In this document: piece by piece, positions 53,484-63,999 of the stretch
Position numbering within the stretch: the stretch's first letter is position 1
Layout of the letters: each line of letters begins with the position of its first letter
DNA from: Bovifimicola ammoniilytica
Lineage (GTDB): Bacteria > Bacillota > Clostridia > Lachnospirales > Lachnospiraceae
Reading direction: 5' to 3'
Assembly (NCBI RefSeq): GCF_025567085.1
Contig: NZ_JAOQJN010000003.1
Span: forward strand, 334,166 to 398,165
DNA: 64,000 bases
Made by a program: the position numbers and the translations under genes
Notes under the pieces: generated by a model
What the model was told of the DNA's origin: nothing
Databases searched by the model: none
The model's input: only the letters and a program-made list of their open reading frames with translations

Positions 53484-53631
53484 ATAATCCTCATTTCCGG
53501 GTATCCTGATGTTTTATTATTCGAATATTTCCATTAAAAATATACCTATATCTTATATATTTAAGTGTATTATGTCAATGGATTAACTATTAATAATTCT
53601 TTAATTTTATATTTGTCCTTCCTATAGTTTA

Positions 53632-53958
53632 TCAGCTATATTTCTCATATTCCGTCATTCCTCCTATAAGGCTCTTTACACTATATCCTTTATCTCTCAG
53701 ACGATATGCTGCATATATGCTGCTGCCACCTCTCACACAATATACAATAACTGTTTTTCTTCCTGTTAAAACCCTGGAATAATCATTAATTTTCATAAAT
53801 TCATCAAATGGTATATTTTTAGCTTCCCTGATATGTCGTCTCTTATATTCTTCTCTTTCCCTTAAATCTATTACTTCATAGTCATTTATTTTACCATTAT
53901 TTACAATTTGTTTTAACTCATTTACACTTATCCATTCAACACCATTGTTATCTCTCAT
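53632..53958 (-). CDS. Single-domain rhodanese-like sulfurtransferase
   Basis: 108 residues. The rhodanese motifs VIDLREREEYKRRHI and IPFDEF are present, and the active-site loop YCVRGGSSIY carries the catalytic Cys. Single-domain rhodaneses move sulfane sulfur for various acceptors; the partner is unknown. ATG 53958 follows GAGGAATATT. The in-frame ATG at 53970 is part of the ribosome-site box at the edge of hairpin element C. Confidence 0.9.
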   Translation of the reverse strand: MRDNNGVEWISVNELKQIVNNGKINDYEVIDLREREEYKRRHIREAKNIPFDEFMKINDYSRVLTGRKTVIVYCVRGGSSIYAAYRLRDKGYSVKSLIGGMTEYEKYS

Positions 53959-54115
53959 AATATTCCTCATTTCTGAGCGACTTGCCTAGAAGAGGCGATG
54001 AGAAATTCGCATAGGCGATTTCTCACCTGCCATAAAAGCTATTTGCCTTCGCTCCAAAGCAAATAGCCTTGTGAAAACTAATTGCATCAGCATCATTTTC
54101 ACACTATTCTCCATA
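53959..54115 (-). repeat. Multi-hairpin intergenic element, copy C
   Basis: Same plan as copies A and B: left edge ATGGAGAATAGTGTG, hairpin GTGAAAATGAT/ATTAGTTTTCAC, GGCTATTTGCTT/AGGCAAATAGCT, GAGAAAT/AATTTCTC and right edge AAGTCGCTCAGAAATGAGG, which is the rhodanese gene ribosome site. The frame homologous to the copy A ORF has a TAG after HRLF, 11 codons before the rhodanese start. Confidence 0.85.
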
Positions 54116-54139
54116 CTTACTTCTTTGCTATATTATATG

Positions 54140-54178
54140 AAGAAAACCCATATGGTTTCCAAACCATATGGGTTATTT
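54140..54178 (-). terminator. Terminator after the Asn/Ser/Tyr-rich gene
   Basis: Near-perfect arms AACCCATATGGTTT and AAACCATATGGGTT with a 3-4 base loop, then TTTTCTTC on the minus strand. Confidence 0.85.
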
Positions 54179-54225
54179 CAGCATTATTTTTATATTGCTT
54201 CTTACCTGAATCTACTGTTACGTTT

Positions 54226-54618
54226 CTATTTATCCTTGTTATCGTAAGAATTACTATAGCTGTTACTATATGAGTTTTTGCCTGAATTTTTGCTTGCATT
54301 GCTATAGCTGTTATTATATGAGTTTTTGCCTGAATTCTTGTTTGCATTGCTATAGCTGTTATTATATGAGTTTTTGCCTGAATTCTCGCTTGCATTGCTA
54401 TAGCTGTTATTATGGCAATTGCTATAAGCATTATCACCTGAGTTTTTATCTACATTGCTATAGCTGTTACTGTAGCTGTTACTATAGCTATTACTGTATG
54501 AATTGCCACTTGAATTCTTACCTGAATTGTTGTAACTGTTGCTATAAGAATTACTGTAACCGTTTTTCATCTTTTCCTTTACATCATTTTTTGAATTGCC
54601 AGCATAATTATTTGCCAT
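54226..54618 (-). CDS. Low-complexity Asn/Ser/Tyr-rich repeat protein
   Basis: 130 residues, over half Asn and Ser. After MANNYAGNSKNDVKEKMKNG come short NSYSNSYSN runs, then a 16-residue unit (KNSGKNSYNNSYSNAN) repeated three times with small changes. No signal peptide, no hydrophobic segment, one Cys. It has a strong GGAGG ribosome site and its own terminator, so it looks expressed. The makeup resembles prion-like or matrix proteins; no family is recognised. Confidence 0.75.
   Translation of the reverse strand: MANNYAGNSKNDVKEKMKNGYSNSYSNSYNNSGKNSSGNSYSNSYSNSYSNSYSNVDKNSGDNAYSNCHNNSYSNASENSGKNSYNNSYSNANKNSGKNSYNNSYSNASKNSGKNSYSNSYSNSYDNKDK
54252..54420. repeat. 48-bp tandem repeats in the Asn/Ser/Tyr-rich gene
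   Basis: Three near-identical 48-bp units, in frame, each containing gctatagctgttattatatg. Spacer-less and coding, so not a CRISPR. Confidence 0.85.
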
Positions 54619-54847
54619 CTCTAATTACCTCCATATAATTTATTAGGAAACACCTACTCTATTAGTATCTACATTTTGCGTTAGATTATGTTTAAAACAG
54701 CTCATTGCAAATATACAATATATGGATATAATGTATGGTAATATGCGTTGTTTGATAACGAACTAAATATATCAACTAAAGCAAATTCAAACCTTTTACC
54801 TCATGAATAAATTTTCAAAATATTAAAACATATTTTTTAAAAAGTGC

Positions 54848-54876
54848 TTGCTTTTTTCGACAATTTATATTATTAT
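54848..54876 (+). promoter_or_regulatory. Promoter of candidate small RNA
   Basis: TTGCTT (54848-54853), 17-bp spacer, TATTAT (54871-54876). Transcription would begin near 54884. Confidence 0.6.
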
Positions 54877-54883
54877 ATGTGTG

Positions 54884-54988
54884 TGGAAAGGAATAACCCT
54901 TCAAATGTTCCTTTCCCTTATAACCCCTTATTAATTATTTATACTCCCCTCAAAACAGCTAATGGCTCCCCCATTAGCTGTTTTACGT
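54884..54988 (+). ncRNA. Candidate C-rich small RNA
   Basis: About 105 nt between a promoter and a strong terminator with no convincing gene. A 5' hairpin GGAAAGGAA/TTCCTTTCC is followed by a mostly unpaired region with CCCTTAT, ACCCCTT and TCCCCTC. The terminator loop reads CTCCCCC. C-rich unpaired motifs can pair with GGAGG ribosome sites, as in RsaE/RoxS-type RNAs. A 68-codon frame crosses it but has no ribosome site. Confidence 0.5.
54952..54984. terminator. Strong hairpin terminator, possibly bidirectional
   Basis: Arms AAAACAGCTAATGG and CCATTAGCTGTTTT with a 5-base C-rich loop. It can end the plus-strand RNA and also the minus-strand phospholipase gene that stops at 55007. Confidence 0.85.
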
Positions 54989-55006
54989 TTTATAGATATA
55001 TTATTT

Positions 55007-55945
55007 TTACAAGCTTTTATTATAATCACTATCTAGCTCCAACCCATTAAGAAATGATTTATTTCCCAATTCTTTAGCGAATTCTGTCGGATTTCCCAAT
55101 GAATTAATTAATCTCTGATATCTATTGGAAGCCTTTTCCATAAGCTCTGTAAAACTATCATCACTTACAATTTCTTCTTTCCATGGATTAAACCATTCAC
55201 ACTTATTATTATTCAATGGGTCATCATTTTTAATTCTGTAATCATCACGAATAAATAATGGTGTAAAATACTCAAACCCCATTAGCTTTCTCTCAGTCTT
55301 TCCTATGAACCTGGTCTTATTTCCACATTTATCCTTGATCTGGTTAATGACCACACCAAAATTAAATAAGGCAGCATATGCCAATTCATAATTAAACCTG
55401 ATATAGTTAAAAGTATTATTTAATGCCTGACTTAACAATCCTGCAATAACATCTAACTCATTTCTATTAAGTCTGACTAACTCACCATATGGAAATTTGC
55501 TGACTTCCCTTTTATAGAACTTTTTGCACATTATATAATCAATATCAGTTTCTAAGGTTACATGCTTTGCGTGGTAATCCTTTGTCTTATGCATTCTGTC
55601 TGTTTTCCAATAAATATACGGATGACACGTTCTGTCCAACGAATAATGTCCCAGAAATCCTACAAAATAAGCCAATGCTATTTCCCTATCTTTTTCTTCA
55701 TCTAATCCATTGATATACTCAAGCATTTTATTAATATATTCGCCTGTTCTTCTGGTATGCATAATTGAACCTAAATTCTTCTTATTAATCATAAAACTTG
55801 CAGGAAAATAGAAAAATATATCTGGTCCCTGCAGCCCAATATTGAAGGCATTTCTGTTATTTCGAATTGCTGACCTGACATCCTCCGATTTCATCTTTTT
55901 AAATTCTTCTCTTCCAAAAATGTTATGTGTTATATATCCTGGCAT
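55007..55945 (-). CDS. Zinc-dependent phospholipase C-like protein
   Basis: 312 residues of the pfam00882 type found in Clostridia. The N-terminus MPGYITHNIFG supplies the first metal His. GLQGPDIFFYFP and FLGHYSLDRTCHPYIYW follow, then HVTLETDIDY with later ligands. There is no signal peptide, unlike secreted PLC toxins, so a cytoplasmic phosphodiesterase role is likely but unproven. Start ATG 55945 has only a weak site (AGTGG). Confidence 0.88.
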   Translation of the reverse strand: MPGYITHNIFGREEFKKMKSEDVRSAIRNNRNAFNIGLQGPDIFFYFPASFMINKKNLGSIMHTRRTGEYINKMLEYINGLDEEKDREIALAYFVGFLGHYSLDRTCHPYIYWKTDRMHKTKDYHAKHVTLETDIDYIMCKKFYKREVSKFPYGELVRLNRNELDVIAGLLSQALNNTFNYIRFNYELAYAALFNFGVVINQIKDKCGNKTRFIGKTERKLMGFEYFTPLFIRDDYRIKNDDPLNNNKCEWFNPWKEEIVSDDSFTELMEKASNRYQRLINSLGNPTEFAKELGNKSFLNGLELDSDYNKSL

Positions 55946-56101
55946 AGTACCACTTATAATCTTTTTCCTTAATATTAAGGTAAATGATTATTCTCCTTTC
56001 CCATAAATTTATTCTCTTACAGTTATAAATATAATTTATTATATCATTAATATTATATTTTTTTCATATAATATAATAATTATTTTTAATTGGAGTTAAT
56101 T

Positions 56102-56716
56102 ATGCATTATCCGTTTATTCCTATAGATTTACCATATTCATTAAATTCCCTTGAACCCTATATTTCATCTGAAATTTTGTACTATCATTATAATAAACAC
56201 TATAAATCTTATGTTCATTCACTCAATGAAAAATTAGCAAAATTCCCCTCCTTACATAATCTTACCCTTGAAGAATTAATGGTCTATATATCCAAATCTA
56301 ATATCTCTTTCAAATGCGAACTTCTTAATTCTGCCGGTGGCGTATATAATCATCAGTTATATTTCAAATGTATGTCACCCGACAAATGTTCCTATCCTGA
56401 AGATGAAATATTATATGCCATAAAATACAATTTTGGTTCATATACAAACTTCGTAGATTGGTTCACTAAAAAAGCCACTTCACTGATTGGTTCAGGATAT
56501 GTCTGGCTTGTATACAGCGATTATAAATTAGATATTGTCTGTGGAGCTAACCAGAATACACCCTTGTCGTATCCCGCTACACCAATATTAAATATTGATA
56601 TCTGGGAACATGCTTATTATTTACAATACAAAAATGAACGTGCAAATTATATTACTAACTGGTTCAATGTAATTAATTGGGAATATGTAAATAAGCGTTT
56701 TTCAACTATTTCTTAA
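56102..56716 (+). CDS. sodA: Fe/Mn superoxide dismutase, divergent
   Basis: Dismutates superoxide. Four metal ligands are kept: His29 in YYHYNKHY, His in GGVYNHQLYF, and Asp and His in IDIWEHAYYLQYK. Several other usual residues differ (the HHxKHH run is YHYNKHY), so it is a divergent member. 204 residues. ATG 56102 follows GGAG; the in-frame TTG before it lies in that site. SOD in this anaerobe fits the perR-hrb-rbr set nearby. Confidence 0.9.
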   Translation: MHYPFIPIDLPYSLNSLEPYISSEILYYHYNKHYKSYVHSLNEKLAKFPSLHNLTLEELMVYISKSNISFKCELLNSAGGVYNHQLYFKCMSPDKCSYPEDEILYAIKYNFGSYTNFVDWFTKKATSLIGSGYVWLVYSDYKLDIVCGANQNTPLSYPATPILNIDIWEHAYYLQYKNERANYITNWFNVINWEYVNKRFSTIS

Positions 56717-56763
56717 TTACGTCTATTTTTTAGTGGCATCTATTTTCTTAGGCTGCCTATCCT

Positions 56764-56907
56764 AGAATAAAGAATGTCGCTTGCGATATTCTCCGCCTGC
56801 GGCGGGTTGCGATAGCAACATTTTCCGTTCCTCCGCAGTGCGATCCTCGCGGAGCATTTTTACTTGCTAGGACAATTTAGACGAAATTTCCTAGTAAGTA
56901 AAAAAAT
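56764..56907. repeat. GC-rich intergenic repeat family 2, copy 2
   Basis: Opens with agaataaagaatgtcgcttg, followed by small hairpins (GAATGTCGC/GCGATATTC, CCGCC/GGCGG, GTTGC/GCAAC), the cctccgc/gcggagc stem and the inverted repeat TTACTTGCTAGGA/TCCTAGTAAGTAA. It lies between convergent sodA and the zinc-ribbon gene. Confidence 0.88.
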
Positions 56908-56970
56908 ACCAATCCTTTAAATTGCATTATTCACTTTCAAAATTAATATTGCAATTTAAAGAGATTGATA
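56907..56970. terminator. Bidirectional terminator between sodA and zinc-ribbon operon
   Basis: Arms ATACCAATCCTTTAAATTGC and GCAATTTAAAGAGATTGATA with a loop of about 22 bases; T-runs flank it on both strands. Confidence 0.8.
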
Positions 56971-56999
56971 TCTTTTTTAATATATGTAAGCATATATTT

Positions 57000-57761
57000 T
57001 TATTCATAAATTCCACTTAAATCATTAAGTTCATATCCATCTAAAGGAAAATCATTAGTATAATAATCTTCGCCATTCAGCATATCTATTTGTCTATCGG
57101 TAATAAGATTACTTACAATACCATTTACATTTTTGATATATTGATAAATTATTTCATGATCCATATGTGCATATACCGCATATATTCCATTACCATCAGG
57201 TGCAACATAGTATTCATATACACCTTGCTCAACTCTTGTCGACTTTACATGATTATCTTCTATATATAATATTATATTTTGCAAATCTGAACTACAGGTT
57301 CCGTATTCCAGAATTACTTCGTTAATTCCATCATTATCTATATCATATACATAATAATAACCATATACGCCATACTCACTTGTTGCATAGTGTTTTATCA
57401 TATCTGCATACATTCCATAATCAATATTTGTTACAATACCATTATTCTCTGTATTATCACTAGCTATTGTATCATTATTTTCATATGTTTTATTTTCGTA
57501 CATATTGTTCTTCGATTCTGCAATAGTATTATTTATAACCTTTTTACCATTATTATTATGTTCCTTAGACATTCCATTGTATTTATATATGGCAAATAAA
57601 ATAATTATACTTATAGCTAATCCAAATATTCCACCACATATAAACGATATTATTTTACATACATCTATTAACTCAATCTTTTTCTTTTCTATTCCATTAC
57701 CACAATAACCACAAAACTTTGCATGGTCATCTAACTCTGCTCCACATTTTGTACACTTCAT
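57000..57761 (-). CDS. Zinc-ribbon membrane protein, unknown (third of three)
   Basis: It starts with a zinc ribbon (MKCTKCGAELDDHAKFCGYC is 20 long), then one membrane helix (about 36-58), an Asn/Glu-rich linker and a C-terminal domain rich in Tyr and Asp. That domain contains YVYDIDNDGINEVILEYG, a calcium-binding-like FG-GAP/EF-hand type stretch. The zinc ribbon would be cytoplasmic and the domain outside. It starts 1 bp after the preceding gene stops on the same strand. Confidence 0.85.
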   Translation of the reverse strand: MKCTKCGAELDDHAKFCGYCGNGIEKKKIELIDVCKIISFICGGIFGLAISIIILFAIYKYNGMSKEHNNNGKKVINNTIAESKNNMYENKTYENNDTIASDNTENNGIVTNIDYGMYADMIKHYATSEYGVYGYYYVYDIDNDGINEVILEYGTCSSDLQNIILYIEDNHVKSTRVEQGVYEYYVAPDGNGIYAVYAHMDHEIIYQYIKNVNGIVSNLITDRQIDMLNGEDYYTNDFPLDGYELNDLSGIYE

Positions 57762-57762
57762 T

Positions 57763-58578
57763 TTATATTTCTCCCATTAATCCATGCTGTATATAATATG
57801 CTATATATCCCATAGCTTCAATTTCCTGTATATAATACTTCTTATGTTGTAAATATAAAAGCCTGTATGGTGTCAGAAAATATTTTTTATTAACCCAAAA
57901 TGGATCAATTCTAAAATATTTTCTCTTATTATCAATATAAATATCGTATCTAATTTCATCTCTGATTACCCTTACAATGCCATTTTTCATTTGTTCGACT
58001 TTCATTGAGTCATGGCTGCATAGTCTTAACATTAATTCAAATATCTCGTTGTTATCTGACTCTCTTGGCAGGTAAAATCTCTTTATATCAAGATCTTTTA
58101 ATTTGATAACACCTCTTTCAAACCATATGCTAAATCCAACAACTATTCCGAACATAACCATCAATATAACCGTTCCTATTCCCTGGTCACTTGCTAAAAC
58201 TCCGAAGAACAGGCCAAAAATTCCACCTATTAATATAGACATAGCACTACTCTTTGGCAATTCATTTGCAATCGGCTCTTTGCGCTGCATATATATTCCT
58301 TGCAACGGACTTATATTTAATAATTCACTTTGCATTTGATTTTGCGGTTGGCTTGTCGCCTGACTTTGTGATTGCCCCTGTGGTTGGCTTATCGCCTGGC
58401 TTTGTGATTGCCCCTGTGGTTGGCTTATCGCCTGGCTTTGTGATTGCCCCTGTGGTTGACTTGACGCTTGTCTTTGTGATTGACTTTGCGATTGACCTGA
58501 CGCTTGAAGCATATTGCCACAATTTATGCAAAACTTTACATCATTATTATTTTTATATCCACATTTCGTACAAAACAT
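57763..58578 (-). CDS. Zinc-ribbon membrane protein with Gln/Ser repeats, unknown (second of three)
   Basis: N-terminal zinc ribbon (MFCTKCGYKNNNDVKFCINC is 20 long). A Gln/Ser-rich linker follows, with SQPQGQSQSQAI repeated as 12-residue (36-bp) units. Two membrane helices lie at about 118-158, then a C-terminal domain of about 110 residues with FYLPRESDNNEIFELMLRL. ATG 58578 follows GGAGG. One base separates it from the neighbour upstream. Confidence 0.85.
   Translation of the reverse strand: MFCTKCGYKNNNDVKFCINCGNMLQASGQSQSQSQRQASSQPQGQSQSQAISQPQGQSQSQAISQPQGQSQSQATSQPQNQMQSELLNISPLQGIYMQRKEPIANELPKSSAMSILIGGIFGLFFGVLASDQGIGTVILMVMFGIVVGFSIWFERGVIKLKDLDIKRFYLPRESDNNEIFELMLRLCSHDSMKVEQMKNGIVRVIRDEIRYDIYIDNKRKYFRIDPFWVNKKYFLTPYRLLYLQHKKYYIQEIEAMGYIAYYIQHGLMGEI
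58380..58470. repeat. 36-bp tandem repeat in zinc-ribbon gene
   Basis: Near-identical units of cctggctttgtgattgcccc and the following ctgtggttggcttatcg, encoding QSQSQAISQPQG. In frame. Confidence 0.85.
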
Positions 58579-58579
58579 A

Positions 58580-59212
58580 CTAAAATCCTCCATATAATAC
58601 TTCATCAAAAATTGTGCTTAAAATATCATCTATTTCATACTCGTCAAATATCTCGCTTTCATCGATATCATCATAATTAAATTCCATATATACAACTTTG
58701 CTCTTAGAGTCAGTTACTTCAAATTGTATCAATATTGTACCTGATAAACCATCATATGAGCCATATCCCGTAAATTCCACTATATCAGTATCATAAGAAC
58801 TTTCAAAATAACGCCATTTTGGATATAGAAAATAATCATCAAGTGCTTCTCCAAATGTAATGCCACTATATTCTGATATATCAGGTGATGACTCTTTAAC
58901 TGTATCAATATATATATCACCACTGTTTTCATAATAATAGTATGCACTTCCACATATTACTATAAATAGTAACCAGCAGGTCCCAATAATGGTTAAAACA
59001 ATCCTTCCTGCTTTAGAAAATTTTTCTTTTCTCCACATTAAGACTAATCCTACTGGAAATATAATAAAAAGCATCAATATAACAAACCAAGATCTATCAG
59101 TTAATCCAGGTCTTCTTGCATTTTCTATAATATTGTTCTTTGATGGTGTTCCACATGTTGGACAAAACTTTCCTTCAAACTTAGTTCCACATTTGCTACA
59201 AAATTCTTCCAT
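58580..59212 (-). CDS. Zinc-ribbon membrane protein, unknown (first of three)
   Basis: N-terminal zinc ribbon (CSKCGTKFEGKFCPTCG), two membrane helices (WFVILMLFIIFPVGLVLMW and the following IVLTIIGTCWLLFIVICGSA), then an extracytoplasmic region of about 110 residues with SPDISEYSGITFGEALDDYF. ATG 59212 follows AGGAGG; the longer frame runs through that site. First gene of the three-gene unit. Confidence 0.85.
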   Translation of the reverse strand: MEEFCSKCGTKFEGKFCPTCGTPSKNNIIENARRPGLTDRSWFVILMLFIIFPVGLVLMWRKEKFSKAGRIVLTIIGTCWLLFIVICGSAYYYYENSGDIYIDTVKESSPDISEYSGITFGEALDDYFLYPKWRYFESSYDTDIVEFTGYGSYDGLSGTILIQFEVTDSKSKVVYMEFNYDDIDESEIFDEYEIDDILSTIFDEVLYGGF

Positions 59213-59410
59213 ACTTTTTTCCTCCTGTACGTAAGCCAATTCTGATTACTAAGATTTTGCAAACTAATCCATTATAATCTTTATATTCTATTGCCTCCTT
59301 TAAATTATTTTTATAATTTGCAATCTCTTATTTCTATATCATTTAAAACTTTCATATAGCAAATATATCAAATGTACTCTACAATTTTGTAATTGTGATT
59401 TATAAAAAGC

Positions 59411-59551
59411 AGAATAAAGAATGTCGCTTGCGACATTCTCCGCCTTCGGCGGGTTGCTATAGCAACATTTTCTGCTCCGCCACAGTGCGATCCTCGCGGA
59501 GCGTTTTTTACTTACCAGGACAATTTCAACGAAATTTCCCGATAAACAAAA
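59411..59551. repeat. GC-rich intergenic repeat family 2, copy 3
   Basis: Opens agaataaagaatgtcgcttg, exactly as copy 2, and runs through the gctccgcc/gcggagc hairpin and the palindromic end. It lies between the zinc-ribbon operon start and tRNA-Trp. Confidence 0.88.
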
Positions 59552-59553
59552 AA

Positions 59554-59590
59554 AATGTCGAAATCTTTATCTAATAAAAATTTCAACATT
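59554..59590 (-). terminator. Terminator of the nine-tRNA array
   Basis: Arms AATGTTGAAAT and ATTTCGACATT, then eight T on the minus strand. Confidence 0.85.
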
Positions 59591-59598
59591 CTTAATTA

Positions 59599-59669
59599 CA
59601 GGGGATGAGAGAATCGAACTCCCGCCAAAGGTTTTGGAGACCCCTATCATACCATTAGACCAATCCCCT
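59599..59669 (-). tRNA. tRNA-Trp (anticodon CCA)
   Basis: Anticodon loop CTCCAAA; acceptor AGGGGAT/ATCCCCT. Last gene of the array. Confidence 0.96.
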
Positions 59670-59705
59670 ATGGATTGAATTATAGTCCATAGTAACAACT
59701 ATGAA

Positions 59706-59779
59706 CGTGCGCTAGAGGATTCGAACCCCCGACCTTCTGGTCCGTAGCCAGACGCTCTATCCAGCTGAGCTAAGCGCAC
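59706..59779 (-). tRNA. tRNA-Arg (anticodon ACG)
   Basis: Anticodon loop CTACGGA; acceptor GTGCGCT/AGCGCAC. A34 is expected to be edited to inosine. Confidence 0.96.
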
Positions 59780-59836
59780 ATTGTATGTTTACATTATATA
59801 AACATTTTAAAAGAGTACATTTGTACTCTTTTAAAA

Positions 59837-59922
59837 TGCCGGCGACCGGAATCGAACCGGTACGGGAGGTTAGTCCCGCAGGATTTTAAGTCCTGTGCGT
59901 CTGCCAGTTCCGCCACGCCGGC
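59837..59922 (-). tRNA. tRNA-Leu (anticodon UAA)
   Basis: Anticodon loop CTTAAAA; long variable arm; acceptor GCCGGCG/CGCCGGC. A hairpin of AAAAGAGTAC/GTACTCTTTT follows it. Confidence 0.97.
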
Positions 59923-59940
59923 ATAAACCTTTCGGTTTAA

Positions 59941-60013
59941 TGGGACCTACAGGGCTCGAACCTGTGACCCTCTGCTTGTAAGGCAGATGCTCTCCCAGCT
60001 GAGCTAAGATCCC
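59941..60013 (-). tRNA. tRNA-Val (anticodon UAC)
   Basis: Anticodon loop CTTACAA in stem TCTGC/GCAGA; acceptor GGGATCT/AGGTCCC. Confidence 0.97.
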
Positions 60014-60052
60014 ATGGGATATTTAATTGTTAAATAATAATTAATATCTTAA

Positions 60053-60126
60053 CGACCCGAATGGGGTTCGAACCCACGACCTCCGCCGTGACAGGGCGGC
60101 GCTCTAACCAGCTGAGCCATCGGGCC
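60053..60126 (-). tRNA. tRNA-Asp (anticodon GUC)
   Basis: Anticodon loop CTGTCAC in stem CCGCC/GGCGG; acceptor GGCCCGA/TCGGGTC, discriminator G. Confidence 0.97.
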
Positions 60127-60153
60127 ATAATTTAATTTTAACTAAGTTTTTAG

Positions 60154-60227
60154 TGGACCTTCGGGGACTCGAACCCAGGACCGACCGGTTATGAGCCGGT
60201 TGCTCTAACCAACTGAGCTAAAGGTCC
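60154..60227 (-). tRNA. tRNA with CAU anticodon (elongator Met; Ile2 not excluded)
   Basis: Anticodon loop CTCATAA; acceptor GGACCTT/AAGGTCC is fully paired, so it is not the initiator. Elongator Met is most likely; a lysidine-modified Ile2 cannot be excluded by eye. Confidence 0.9.
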
Positions 60228-60241
60228 ATTTATAAAACAAA

Positions 60242-60314
60242 AGCCGATGATCGGACTCGAACCGATAACCTGCTGATTACAAATCAGCTGCTCTGCCAAT
60301 TGAGCCACATCGGC
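60242..60314 (-). tRNA. tRNA-Thr (anticodon UGU)
   Basis: Anticodon loop TTTGTAA in stem GCTGA/TCAGC; acceptor GCCGATG/CATCGGC. Confidence 0.97.
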
Positions 60315-60356
60315 ATAAACTTAGTAAAAATTAAAGCCACAAAAAGTGGCATTCAG

Positions 60357-60428
60357 TGACTCCAAGGGGATTTGAACCCCTGTTACCGCCGTGAAAGGGC
60401 GGTGTCTTAACCGCTTGACCATGGAGCC
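60357..60428 (-). tRNA. tRNA-Glu (anticodon UUC)
   Basis: Anticodon loop CTTTCAC in stem CCGCC/GGCGG; acceptor GGCTCCA/TGGAGTC. Confidence 0.97.
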
Positions 60429-60431
60429 ATA

Positions 60432-60503
60432 CTCCCCGAGTTGGGCTCGAACCAACAACCCCACGGTTAACAGCCGTGTGCTCTACCATTGAGCTATCGA
60501 GGA
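60432..60503 (-). tRNA. tRNA-Asn (anticodon GUU)
   Basis: Anticodon loop CTGTTAA in stem CACGG/CCGTG; acceptor TCCTCGA/TCGGGGA. First tRNA after the 23S gene. Confidence 0.97.
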
Positions 60504-60585
60504 AAATTTGAAGGATGTACCTTCAAAACTACACATTAACTTATCTTCCAATTCTTAACTTCCGTCCTCTTTCCTAAACCGTTTT

Positions 60586-63471
<2,886 letters not shown>

Positions 63472-63686
63472 ATTCAATGCTTTCGCATTTACACTCTGCA
63501 TAGCGTTGCAGGTGTTGGTTTAGTGTAACTTATGTTACGTTTTCTTTCATATGATTTCTCATATGACCTCGGATGTCTTGAATTGTTAAATCTTTTCAGA
63601 TTTACTAATTAAGATATTTCAATGTGTAGTTTTCAAGGTACATTAGTTTTATGTGTTCTCGCACATATGAATCATTTCTGATTCAA

Positions 63687-63759
63687 TGGAGACGGAGAGA
63701 TTCGAACTCTTGACCCCCTGCTTGCAAGGCAGGTGCTCTCCCAACTGAGCTACGCCCCC
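63687..63759 (-). tRNA. tRNA-Ala (anticodon UGC)
   Basis: Anticodon loop CTTGCAA in stem CCTGC/GCAGG; acceptor GGGGGCG/CGTCTCC. Spacer tRNA 216 bp before 23S. Confidence 0.97.
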
Positions 63760-63799
63760 ACGATTTATATATAATCGTTCAAATTTTATTCAATATGAA

Positions 63800-63873
<74 letters not shown>

Positions 63874-63882
63874 ATTTTTTAA

Positions 63883-63999
63883 TCTGGCAGCCACCTACTC
63901 TTCCATACCGTCTCCAGTATAGTACCATCGGCCGCTAAAGTCTTAACCATCGTGTTCGAGATGAGAACGGGTGTGTCCCCTTAGCGCATCACCACCAGA
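63883..63999 (-). rRNA. 5S ribosomal RNA
   Basis: About 117 nt, from TCTGGTGGTGATGCGC to GTGGCTGCCAGA, whose ends pair. It contains CGAACACGATGGTTAAG and GGTACTATACTGGAGACGG (19), typical 5S sequence. On the minus strand it is upstream of tRNA-Ile, tRNA-Ala and 23S. A 16S gene may lie beyond the right edge. Confidence 0.95.

Noticed and set aside
54252..54420. Regular 48-bp repeats considered as a CRISPR array
   Set aside because: Units are contiguous and in frame within a gene, with no variable spacers and no cas genes nearby.
54844..55050. 68-codon plus-strand frame across the candidate small RNA
   Set aside because: No ribosome binding site, and it crosses a strong terminator and the end of the phospholipase gene.
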